64,000 bases of DNA from Flavobacterium okayamense (GTDB taxonomy: Bacteria > Bacteroidota > Bacteroidia > Flavobacteriales > Flavobacteriaceae), in contig NZ_AP024749.1 in assembly GCF_019702945.1 (NCBI RefSeq), forward strand, positions 62,001 to 126,000, in the 5' to 3' direction. Positions within the stretch are counted from its first letter, which is position 1. Every line of letters starts with the position of its first letter. Below the pieces are notes generated by a model. The model did no database searches and was not told the DNA's origin. It saw only the letters and a list, made by a program, of their open reading frames with translations. Below are positions 17,582 through 25,194 of the stretch, in pieces. Both the position numbers and the translations under genes were made by a program.

Positions 17582-17992
17582 TTACTTACCGTTATAGGTT
17601 ACAAAATTTCGAGGCGTTTCATATAAAGTAATCTCTAAATCTTTATCACTATCAATATATGGACGTAATTTTTGCCAAATCACCACACAAATATTTTCAG
17701 CTGTAGGATTTAAATTTTTAAATTCGGCAACATCTTCGTTTAAATTTTTATGATCAAAAGCTTCCTCAATATGCTCTTTAATTAAATCGGACAAAATTTT
17801 AATATCAATTACATAACCAGTTTCTGGATTTATATTTCCAGTAACACTTGCTATTAACTCATAGTTGTGTCCGTGAAAATTAGGATTATTGCATTTACCA
17901 AAAACGGCATCGTTTTTTTCCATAGACCAATCTTTACGATATAATCGATGTGCTGCATTAAAATGTGACTTTCTGGAAACAGTTACTCTCAT
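17582..17992 (-). CDS. queD: 6-carboxytetrahydropterin synthase QueD
   Basis: A 136-residue enzyme of the PTPS family. The zinc ligands appear as HFNAAHRL (His about 10 and 15) and HGHNYEL (about 41-43), and a Cys in FGKCNNPNFHGH (about 33) fits the catalytic Cys of QueD. It converts 7,8-dihydroneopterin triphosphate to 6-carboxytetrahydropterin on the route to queuosine. No other queuosine genes lie nearby. It sits between idi (27 bases) and manA (0 bases). Confidence 0.92.
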   Translation of the reverse strand: MRVTVSRKSHFNAAHRLYRKDWSMEKNDAVFGKCNNPNFHGHNYELIASVTGNINPETGYVIDIKILSDLIKEHIEEAFDHKNLNEDVAEFKNLNPTAENICVVIWQKLRPYIDSDKDLEITLYETPRNFVTYNGK

Positions 17993-18019
17993 ATAAATTT
18001 AGAAATTAGAATTCTGAAT

Positions 18020-18547
18020 TTAGAATTTATGGTTTTCAATGTAATGATTAAACTCTTCAAAAATAATTTTAAACCAAGCAGTATATTTTTCAGGATTTTC
18101 TTGCATATCAGTTTTAATAACATCAATACTCATCCATTTCCAAGATTCAACCTCCTCTTTGTTAATCTTTGGTTCTTCATTGTATTTACCGATCATTACA
18201 TGATCTAATTCATGTTCCGTTAAACCATTATCGAAAGGCGCTTTATAAATAAAATGAAACAGTTCTGTCAATTCAACTTCAAACCCCATTTCTTCTTGCA
18301 ATCTCCTTTTTCCTGCTTGAATATTGGTTTCACCAGGTCGTTGATGACTGCAACAAGTGTTGGTCCATAACAATGGTGAATGGTATTTTGAAGCAGCTCT
18401 TTGTTGAAGCATTATCTCATTATTATCATTTAGAATAAAAACCGAGAATGCTCTATGCAAAAGGGCTTGTTCATGAGCCGCGATTTTTTCCATTAGACCA
18501 ATTGGCTCATCATTAATATCTACTAAAATTACTTTTTCTTCTGCCAT
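18020..18547 (-). CDS. idi: Isopentenyl-diphosphate delta-isomerase, type 1
   Basis: A 175-residue Nudix-fold isomerase. The catalytic Cys is in WTNTCCSHQRPGE (about 66-78) and the second active-site Glu in the EHELDHVMIG segment (about 113). The Nudix-like RRLQEEMGFE helix is present. It interconverts IPP and DMAPP, and so supplies precursors for quinones and for the carotenoid operon at 31-35 kb. It is first in a probable idi-queD-manA unit with a -7 element 17 bases upstream. Confidence 0.94.
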   Translation of the reverse strand: MAEEKVILVDINDEPIGLMEKIAAHEQALLHRAFSVFILNDNNEIMLQQRAASKYHSPLLWTNTCCSHQRPGETNIQAGKRRLQEEMGFEVELTELFHFIYKAPFDNGLTEHELDHVMIGKYNEEPKINKEEVESWKWMSIDVIKTDMQENPEKYTAWFKIIFEEFNHYIENHKF

Positions 18548-18563
18548 TTTATTTGAATTGTGT

Positions 18564-18571
18564 CAAAATTA
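18564..18571 (-). promoter_or_regulatory. -7 promoter element for idi
   Basis: The minus strand reads TAATTTTG, a perfect TAnnTTTG match, 16 bases from the ATG at 18547. It shows no palindrome like those at the crtI and regulator promoters. Confidence 0.5.
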
Positions 18572-18661
18572 ATAAAATAAAACCTAAAAATAGATTTTAG
18601 AAAATGTTAATATGGTTTTAATTGGTTTTTTGAATTTGTACCTTTACTGAAAACCGTTTTT

Positions 18662-19270
18662 ATGATAGAAATATTAAAGACTTTTTTGTTTTTATTTGCT
18701 GTAATTGACCCCATTGGCTCAATACCTGTCTATTTAGAAGCTTCAAAACATTTTAACTCTTCAGAAAAAAAGAAAATAGCTATTAGAGCTTCAATCATTG
18801 CTTTTTTTGTACTCCTATTTTTTATAATTGCTGGTCAAATTATAATGGAAATAATGGAAGTTTCATTGCATGCATTTCAAATTTCGGGAGGAATCATTCT
18901 CTTTTTATTTGCATTAACAATGATTTTTGGTGAAGGTAAACCTGAGTCTGAAAAGCATTTAATTAAAGATTATAAGCATATTACTATTTTTCCAATTGCT
19001 CTACCTTCAATAGCTTCTCCAGGAGCAATTATGGCAGTAGTTTTAATGACTGACAATCATATTTACACCATAAAAGAACAAATAATTACTACCTTTATGG
19101 TATTACTTGTTGTAAGCATTACTTGCACCTTCCTGTTGTTTGCTAAAATATTAAAACATAAAATTGGTGAAACAGGAATAACAGTAATAAGTAAGATTAT
19201 GGGACTTTTATTAGCCTCATATGCTGTGCAAAGCATATTAAGCGGTTTTAAAGACTTCTTTAATTTATAA
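18662..19270 (+). CDS. MarC family integral membrane protein
   Basis: A 202-residue inner membrane protein with six hydrophobic helices and the family signatures FAVIDPIGSIPVYL (about 13-26) and PIALPSIASPGAI (about 111-123). MarC proteins are a transporter-like family whose substrate is not established. It is separated by only 3 bases from the NAD(P)HX repair gene and is probably co-transcribed with it. Confidence 0.9.
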   Translation: MIEILKTFLFLFAVIDPIGSIPVYLEASKHFNSSEKKKIAIRASIIAFFVLLFFIIAGQIIMEIMEVSLHAFQISGGIILFLFALTMIFGEGKPESEKHLIKDYKHITIFPIALPSIASPGAIMAVVLMTDNHIYTIKEQIITTFMVLLVVSITCTFLLFAKILKHKIGETGITVISKIMGLLLASYAVQSILSGFKDFFNL

Positions 19271-19273
19271 ACA

Positions 19274-20779
19274 ATGAAAATACTATCTGGAAATCAACTC
19301 AAAGAAGTTGACAAAATCACGACAGAAACTCAAAACATAAGTTCATTAGAATTAATGGAGAAAGCTGCTGGTGCTTGCGCTGATTGGATTTTAAAAAATT
19401 ATAGTAATAAACAAGCTTTTTATGTCTTTTGTGGACCTGGAAACAATGGTGGTGATGGATTGGTTATTGCTCGAATTTTAAAATCAAGACTTTATAATGT
19501 TACTGTTTTCATAACCTCTAACATTGCTTATTCTGATGATTTTGAGCAAAATTTTGAACTTTGGCAAAGAATTTCTGGTAATACAATTTCGATAAACAAT
19601 GAAGATGAATTTCCGAATTTGAACTTTGAAAACATTGTTATTATCGATGCACTTTTTGGCTCTGGAATCAATCGTCCTATTAAAGGACTCGCTGCTGATT
19701 TAATTCATTATATAAACGCCGCAAAAAAAGAAGTAATTTCAATTGATATTCCATCTGGACTTTATGTAGATAATAATGCAACAAATCTTCATAACGCAAT
19801 AATAAAATCTTCCCACACTCTTACGTTAGAACTTCCTAAACTAGCATTAATTCTCCCTGAAAATAAGAATTACAGCGGCGAGATGCACATTATTTCAATT
19901 GGATTAGACAAAAATGCTATAGAAAAACAAGAATCTAACTACGAATGGATTACAGAAGAGTATTTCAAAGATTTCTTAAAAAAACGAAATAGATTTAGCC
20001 ATAAAGGTGATTTTGGACACGTAAAAATTGTAGCTGGAAGTAAAGGAAAGATTGGCGCCGCAATATTAGCTTCAAAAGCTAGTTTAAGAATTGGTGCTGG
20101 TTTAGTTACTGCTGAAATTCCAGATTGTGGTTATGTTGCTTTACAAAGTTCAGTTCCTGAAGTAATGGTAGCTAGCAATGGAAAGAATTTTATTAAAAAA
20201 AGAATTGACCTTAACGACCACTTTATAGGGGTTGGTCCAGGTATTGGAACAAATGATGAAACTAAGACTGAAATTTTACGATTAATAACCCGAACTAATG
20301 ACCCGCTAGTTATTGATGCTGATGCTCTCAATATTTTAGCTGAAAAAAAAGAGTATTGGGTTAAAATTCCTATTTACAGTATTTTGACCCCACACCCCAA
20401 AGAATGGTCTAGATGGATTGGCAACTGGAATAATGATTTTGAAAAACTAGACCGTACAATAAAATTTGCAAAACAATATTGTCTTTATGTTGTTATTAAA
20501 GGAGCTTACACCGTAACAGTAACTCCTAAGGGAGATTTGTTTTTTAATAGTTCTGGAAATGCGGGAATGGCTACAGCTGGAAGCGGAGATGTTTTAACCG
20601 GAATAATCATAGGATTGCTTTCACAAGGTTATACTTCTGGTAAGGCTAGTGTAATTGGTAATTATTTACATGGTCTTGCGGGTGATATTGCAAAAGAAAA
20701 ATTTGGGGAACGCAGTTTAATTGCTTCAGATATTATTGATAACATTGGGAATGCATACGAATCTATTATGAACCAATAG
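19274..20779 (+). CDS. nnr: Bifunctional NAD(P)HX epimerase/dehydratase
   Basis: A 501-residue fusion of two metabolite-repair enzymes. The N-terminal YjeF_N/NnrE epimerase domain (about 1-215) has GPGNNGGDGLV (about 54-64) and the DALFGSG loop. The C-terminal NnrD ADP-dependent dehydratase domain (about 225-500) has GVGPGIG, VIDADALN, TPHPKEW and NAGMATAGSGDVLTG (about 424-438). Together they epimerise and dehydrate damaged NADHX/NADPHX back to NAD(P)H. The 3' end overlaps the convergent COG2509 gene by 14 bases. Confidence 0.94.
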   Translation: MKILSGNQLKEVDKITTETQNISSLELMEKAAGACADWILKNYSNKQAFYVFCGPGNNGGDGLVIARILKSRLYNVTVFITSNIAYSDDFEQNFELWQRISGNTISINNEDEFPNLNFENIVIIDALFGSGINRPIKGLAADLIHYINAAKKEVISIDIPSGLYVDNNATNLHNAIIKSSHTLTLELPKLALILPENKNYSGEMHIISIGLDKNAIEKQESNYEWITEEYFKDFLKKRNRFSHKGDFGHVKIVAGSKGKIGAAILASKASLRIGAGLVTAEIPDCGYVALQSSVPEVMVASNGKNFIKKRIDLNDHFIGVGPGIGTNDETKTEILRLITRTNDPLVIDADALNILAEKKEYWVKIPIYSILTPHPKEWSRWIGNWNNDFEKLDRTIKFAKQYCLYVVIKGAYTVTVTPKGDLFFNSSGNAGMATAGSGDVLTGIIIGLLSQGYTSGKASVIGNYLHGLAGDIAKEKFGERSLIASDIIDNIGNAYESIMNQ

Positions 20780-22328
20780 CTTCTGCAATCTTAATAGCAC
20801 ATTTTTCACCATCAATTGCTGCAGAAATAATTCCTCCAGCATACCCTGCTCCTTCTCCACAAGGATATAAACCTTTAATTTGAACATGTTCTAATGAAAT
20901 AGGATCACGAGGAATACGAACTGGAGATGAAGTTCTACTTTCTGGAGCATGTAAAATTGCTTCATTAGTAAAATAACCTTTCATGCTTTTTCCAAATTCT
21001 TGGAAACCTTGTCGCATAGTTTGCGTTAAAAAACCAGGAAAAACTTCTCCCAACTCAACAGAAGTTGTTCCAGGAACATAAGAAGTTTTAGGAATTTCTT
21101 TTGAAATTTTATTTTGTGAGAAATCAACCATTCGTTGGGCAGGAACTTTTTGTGTACTTCCAGCTAATTGCCAAGCTCTTTGTTCAATATCTTTTTGAAA
21201 TTCCATTCCTGCTAACGGACCAAATTTTGCAAAGGGTTTAAAATCTTCCAAACGTAATTCAACCACAATTCCAGAGTTTGCAGTCGCCTGATCTCGTTTA
21301 GATGGAGACCAACCATTCGTTACCACTTCACCTTCGGCAGTAGCACATGGCGCAATTACTCCACCTGGACACATACAGAACGAATACATACCGCGACCAT
21401 TTACTTGCTTAACTATAGAATATGGAGCTGGTGGTAAATAATCGCCACGAAAATCACAAGAATATTGAATACTATCAATTAACGATTGGGGATGTTCAGC
21501 ACGAACACCTAAAGCAAATGGTTTTGCTTCAATTTCAATTTCTTTTTGATATAATAATTCGAAAATATCACGAGCTGAATGTCCGGTTGCTAAGATTAAT
21601 TTATTGGCTAAAATTTTATCTCCATTTTGAGTTACAACACCTTCAACTTCATTGTTCTTAATCAAAATATCAGTCACTTTAGTATCGAATAAAACTTGTC
21701 CGCCACAAGAAATAATTTTCTCTCGAATATCTTGAATAATCTGTGGCAATTTATTGGTCCCAATGTGTGGATGTGCTTCCACCATGATTTCATCCGTAGC
21801 ACCAAAACCAACTAACAAGCGTAAAATTCTATCGACATCGCCACGTTTTTTAGAACGTGTATATAATTTACCATCAGAATACGTTCCTGCTCCACCTTCA
21901 CCGAAACAATAATTAGATTCTGGATTTACTATACCATCAACATTAATGGATTTTAAATCACGACGACGACCACGAACATCTTTCCCTCTTTCTAAAACAA
22001 TTGGTTTTAAACCTAATTCTATCAACTGAAGAGCAGCGAAAAGTCCAGCCGGACCAGCGCCAACAACAATTACTTCGTGAGCATTGGCAACATTAGGATA
22101 ATCGGGTAATTCAACTTTAGTTTCAGAATAAGATTCACCAACTAAAAAAACATTGGCTTTAATGTTGAATTTTATACTACGCTGGCGTGCATCAATAGAA
22201 CGTTTTACAACCTCTACTTTTTGAATTTCTTTTGGTGAAACCTGAAATAACTTGGCAACATGTTGAACAAGCAAACTTTCGTTTGCTGATACTTCAGGTG
22301 AAACTTGAAATTGAAATTCGCGTGGCAT
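20766..22328 (-). CDS. FAD-dependent oxidoreductase, COG2509 family
   Basis: A 520-residue cytoplasmic flavoprotein. An N-terminal alpha/beta domain (about 1-80) precedes the dinucleotide-binding motif VVGAGPAGLFAALQL (about 87-101). GEGGAGTYSDGKLYTR (about 143-158) and the C-terminal GEGAGYAGGIISAA FAD-contact segment (about 490-505) are hallmarks of COG2509. The reaction is not established for this family. A -7 element lies 22 bases upstream of the ATG. It is convergent with nnr and divergent from the T9SS substrate gene. Confidence 0.9.
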   Translation of the reverse strand: MPREFQFQVSPEVSANESLLVQHVAKLFQVSPKEIQKVEVVKRSIDARQRSIKFNIKANVFLVGESYSETKVELPDYPNVANAHEVIVVGAGPAGLFAALQLIELGLKPIVLERGKDVRGRRRDLKSINVDGIVNPESNYCFGEGGAGTYSDGKLYTRSKKRGDVDRILRLLVGFGATDEIMVEAHPHIGTNKLPQIIQDIREKIISCGGQVLFDTKVTDILIKNNEVEGVVTQNGDKILANKLILATGHSARDIFELLYQKEIEIEAKPFALGVRAEHPQSLIDSIQYSCDFRGDYLPPAPYSIVKQVNGRGMYSFCMCPGGVIAPCATAEGEVVTNGWSPSKRDQATANSGIVVELRLEDFKPFAKFGPLAGMEFQKDIEQRAWQLAGSTQKVPAQRMVDFSQNKISKEIPKTSYVPGTTSVELGEVFPGFLTQTMRQGFQEFGKSMKGYFTNEAILHAPESRTSSPVRIPRDPISLEHVQIKGLYPCGEGAGYAGGIISAAIDGEKCAIKIAEAIGS

Positions 22329-22349
22329 TTTTAATAAATTAATTCAGTG

Positions 22350-22357
22350 CAAAAATA
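22350..22357 (-). promoter_or_regulatory. -7 promoter element for the COG2509 gene
   Basis: The minus strand reads TATTTTTG followed by CAC, a perfect TAnnTTTG match, 22 bases from the ATG at 22328. Confidence 0.55.
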
Positions 22358-22407
22358 GTAATTTGAAATCAATAAAATTTCTAATGAATTTGAATCTATT
22401 TTTTAAC

Positions 22408-22415
22408 TACTTTTG
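22408..22415 (+). promoter_or_regulatory. -7 promoter element for the T9SS-exported protein gene
   Basis: TACTTTTG, a perfect TAnnTTTG match, with TTG at 22390-22392 (15-base spacer, shorter than usual); the ATG is at 22437. Confidence 0.5.
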
Positions 22416-22436
22416 TTTCTTAACATTTAGGAAACT

Positions 22437-24041
22437 ATGAAAAAAAACTACGCTTTTTTATGGCTAGCATTATTTATGACTAGCTTTTTGCATTTGTGCT
22501 TCGCACAAAGCGTTACTCTTACAGTGGAAACTGCTGACAACTGTATGAATCCTCTACCAAATGCTGGAGTTTATACACTGAATGGAACTTTAAATGGAAA
22601 AAACCTTTATACAAAAGGAGCGAATTTAAGAATTGCTTGGTCTGGAACACAATGGGAAGTACAAGGTGACGACCCAAATATAGGAGGAGTAAGTTGGTAT
22701 ACGGCATGGGCTAATACTCAAAACACAAACACACCTCCTACAAGTTGCTGGACATCTTTAGCAGGTTGCTTTCCAATATCACTTTCTGGTCCAGATGCAT
22801 TTCCTATAGTCGATGTAGTAAGCAATTCTGCAACAAGTTTTAATTCTGGCACTAACACTGTAACATATACAGTTACTTTTTCTGGTACTATTAATAATTT
22901 AAGTTCTTCAAATTTTTCATTAAATACTAATGGAGTAACTGGCGCAAGTATAACAACTGTTAATCAGGTTAATGGCAGTACTTGGACAGTACAAATAAAC
23001 ATTGGAACTGGTAATGGTACAATTCGATTAGATATAGCAAATCAAACAGGAGCAGGTGCAATTATTGGTTGTAACACAAGTTTTCCGATACAAGGAGGCA
23101 CATTTAATACTACAACAACACCTGTTACATTATCTGCGGGAGATATAGCTTTTACAAGCCATAATAGTGATGGAACAGACAGTTTTAGTTTTATTATATT
23201 AAAAGATGGAGGAATACCAACTGGTACAAAAATATTTTTTACTGATAACGGCTGGAATAATTTAACAAATTCTTTAACTGAAACTGAAGGAGTTTTAATA
23301 TGGGATGTAACATCAAGTATTGCACAGTATGAGCAAGTATTAATTACTATTAATGGTGCATCTTCATACACTGCTTCAAATGGAACCGCTACAAGTGTTT
23401 CTGGATCTTTATCTCTTTCATCTGCAGGCGATCAAATTTTAGCATTTCAAGGTAATTTAGCATCTCCTACATTCATCAGTGCAATTCACATGAATGCAGA
23501 AAGTTCTGGTAATTTAGGTTCATTATCAACTTGGGATGATTTTACAAATGGAACTTCTTCTTCGAGAAGTGCTATTCCTCCTGGGTTAACTAATGGCATT
23601 AATGCTATTATGGTCGTTGATGGTACATCTGCTCCTTATACTGAATACGACAATGCTATTTTTAACTGTACTGGGATTCCTGCTGCGACTGCAAATGACA
23701 CACGCCTAGCAATTAACGACAGAGCAAATTGGACAAAAGACAATACAACAACTTTTAACAGCCAACCTAACTGTACATTCTTAAATACAAATAATTTCGG
23801 TTTGGAATCTAAAATAAAAATTTATCCCAACCCAATTGAAAACGAACTAAACATTGAAGCGTTAGAAGATTTTGAAAATTTGAAAATCAATTTATATGAT
23901 TTCAATGGTAAATTAATTCTATCAAAAACAATAAATGATAATAGTTTAAAGATTAATACATCAAATTTAAATTCGGGGATATATTTAATATCTATTGAAA
24001 ATGAACTGGGTAAATTCAATCAAAAAATAATAAAAAAATAA
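22437..24041 (+). CDS. Secreted protein with type A T9SS sorting domain
   Basis: A 534-residue exported protein. The signal peptide ends near CFAQ (residue 24). Two Ser/Thr/Asn-rich beta-type regions follow: about 25-220 (with several Cys that could form disulfides) and about 230-450, the latter starting AGDIAFTSHNSDGTDSFSF. The last 80 residues form a type A C-terminal sorting domain: KIYPNPIENELNI (about 461), LYDFNGKLI, and LNSGIYLISI, ending in KKIIKK-like basic residues. Such proteins cross the outer membrane by the type IX system. No catalytic motif is visible; adhesion is a guess. Confidence 0.88.
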   Translation: MKKNYAFLWLALFMTSFLHLCFAQSVTLTVETADNCMNPLPNAGVYTLNGTLNGKNLYTKGANLRIAWSGTQWEVQGDDPNIGGVSWYTAWANTQNTNTPPTSCWTSLAGCFPISLSGPDAFPIVDVVSNSATSFNSGTNTVTYTVTFSGTINNLSSSNFSLNTNGVTGASITTVNQVNGSTWTVQINIGTGNGTIRLDIANQTGAGAIIGCNTSFPIQGGTFNTTTTPVTLSAGDIAFTSHNSDGTDSFSFIILKDGGIPTGTKIFFTDNGWNNLTNSLTETEGVLIWDVTSSIAQYEQVLITINGASSYTASNGTATSVSGSLSLSSAGDQILAFQGNLASPTFISAIHMNAESSGNLGSLSTWDDFTNGTSSSRSAIPPGLTNGINAIMVVDGTSAPYTEYDNAIFNCTGIPAATANDTRLAINDRANWTKDNTTTFNSQPNCTFLNTNNFGLESKIKIYPNPIENELNIEALEDFENLKINLYDFNGKLILSKTINDNSLKINTSNLNSGIYLISIENELGKFNQKIIKK

Positions 24042-24047
24042 AACTAA

Positions 24048-24077
24048 AAAAAGAGTCACATTTAAGTGACTCTTTTA
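24048..24077 (+). terminator. Rho-independent terminator after the T9SS substrate gene
   Basis: AAAAGAGTCAC / GTGACTCTTTT perfect stem around ATTTAA, 7 bases after the stop. Confidence 0.88.
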
Positions 24078-24085
24078 CATTTTAT

Positions 24086-24322
24086 ATGAATAGAAGAATT
24101 AAACTAATTTGGGATTTTAGAGGTGTTTCAGCATTAAAAATTGCTGAACATCATGAAATTCATCTGAAAGAATACTTAATAAAAGAAAATTATCCTTTAC
24201 AAATTACAGGGTTTACTGAAATTAATGAAATGTATGCTATAGCATTCGTTGTTGTTGAAGAAAAAGATATGATTACTTTTAGGGATGCTTTAAAGCCTCA
24301 TCGTGGAGAAGTTTATCAATAA
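24086..24322 (+). CDS. Small conserved hypothetical protein, 78 residues
   Basis: A short protein with an alpha/beta ferredoxin-like appearance: strand IKLIWDFRG (about 4-12), helix ALKIAEHHEIHLKEYLIKE (about 16-34), strands around residues 40 and 50-57 (YAIAFVVV), and a final helix ITFRDALKPHRGEVY. Three His residues cluster at 22-26, though metal binding is not shown. The ATG lies only 8 bases beyond a terminator, so the transcript may be very short-leadered. It has its own terminator. The function is unknown. Confidence 0.75.
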   Translation: MNRRIKLIWDFRGVSALKIAEHHEIHLKEYLIKENYPLQITGFTEINEMYAIAFVVVEEKDMITFRDALKPHRGEVYQ

Positions 24323-24349
24323 AAAAAGGAGCAAATTACTCCTTTTTTT
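24321..24349 (+). terminator. Rho-independent terminator
   Basis: AAAAAAGGAG / CTCCTTTTTT stem around CAAATTA, overlapping the stop codon of the 78-residue gene; it could also act for the convergent membrane protein gene. Confidence 0.85.
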
Positions 24350-24368
24350 ATTGATATTTCTTTATATT

Positions 24369-25166
24369 TTAAGCAGCATCTTTTTGCTCTTCTTCTATAC
24401 TTTCTGTATCAGCCTCAGGAGCAGTTGTGTTATCAGGATTTAAACCTGCTTTAACTTTCTCTAATTTATCGTTTAACGTTTCTTCCGACATACCATCTTC
24501 TTTCATCTTTCTGTCTTTACAACGTGAACACAACTGATCAATTCCTTTAGTCTCATAAGATTCAGCTACAGTACCATTCATTTTCTCTGCACTATTTTTA
24601 ATATAGCCACAATCTTCGTATAAATGATATCTACCTCCAGACTTTGTCCAAAACACATTATTTGTTCCTGTTAAAGCTTCTACCATATTGGTTTCTTCCG
24701 TATATTTTTCAACAGAAGCCATATTTGATTCGAAACCACCAATACCTGCAATAACTAGAGCAATACCAGCAATACTTCCTAAAATAGCTTTACTTTTACC
24801 ATCTACTTTTTTATTTGTTAAAATAAAAATAATTAAAGGTAAGAAGGCTACAAATGCCATAACTACACCCAATTGATTTTGCATGTAGAATAAGAATTTA
24901 TTTTTTTCTGAAGGAGGATCTAATCGATTAGATTTTTTCCATAAAACAGAACCTGCAAAAACAAGAATTAAATCAAGTACAATTAATCCTATTACCCAAA
25001 CATTAACAGGTGATTCTCCTGAATTTACAGCACTCAGGAACATACGAATTGCAAAAACTTGAGCTACTATTGCGCCCAACCATAATAGACCTGCGAATAA
25101 ACGAAATTGTCCTGCTTGACTTTTTGCTTCTTCAGTAGGTTTCCAAACATTTTGATTTTCTGACAT
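24369..25166 (-). CDS. Membrane protein with His/Cys metal-site-like domain
   Basis: A 265-residue protein with four predicted membrane helices (about 24-46, 56-75, 96-114, 127-145) and a soluble C-terminal domain. That domain carries GGRYHLYEDCGYI (His about 178, Cys about 183) followed by LCSRCKDR (about 211-218). The H-x4-C and C-x2-C spacing suggests a small zinc or other metal site. The tail is acidic (EADTESIEEEQKD). I do not recognise the family. It starts 28 bases after recQ on the same strand and may be co-transcribed with it. Confidence 0.75.
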   Translation of the reverse strand: MSENQNVWKPTEEAKSQAGQFRLFAGLLWLGAIVAQVFAIRMFLSAVNSGESPVNVWVIGLIVLDLILVFAGSVLWKKSNRLDPPSEKNKFLFYMQNQLGVVMAFVAFLPLIIFILTNKKVDGKSKAILGSIAGIALVIAGIGGFESNMASVEKYTEETNMVEALTGTNNVFWTKSGGRYHLYEDCGYIKNSAEKMNGTVAESYETKGIDQLCSRCKDRKMKEDGMSEETLNDKLEKVKAGLNPDNTTAPEADTESIEEEQKDAA

Positions 25167-25194
25167 AAAATAATTATAGATTAGTTATTGGTTT

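Noticed and set aside
17993..18025. AATTTAGAA direct copies between queD and idi
   Set aside because: Too short and too AT-rich to call as a repeat element alone; mentioned only in connection with the unit at 29617-29765.
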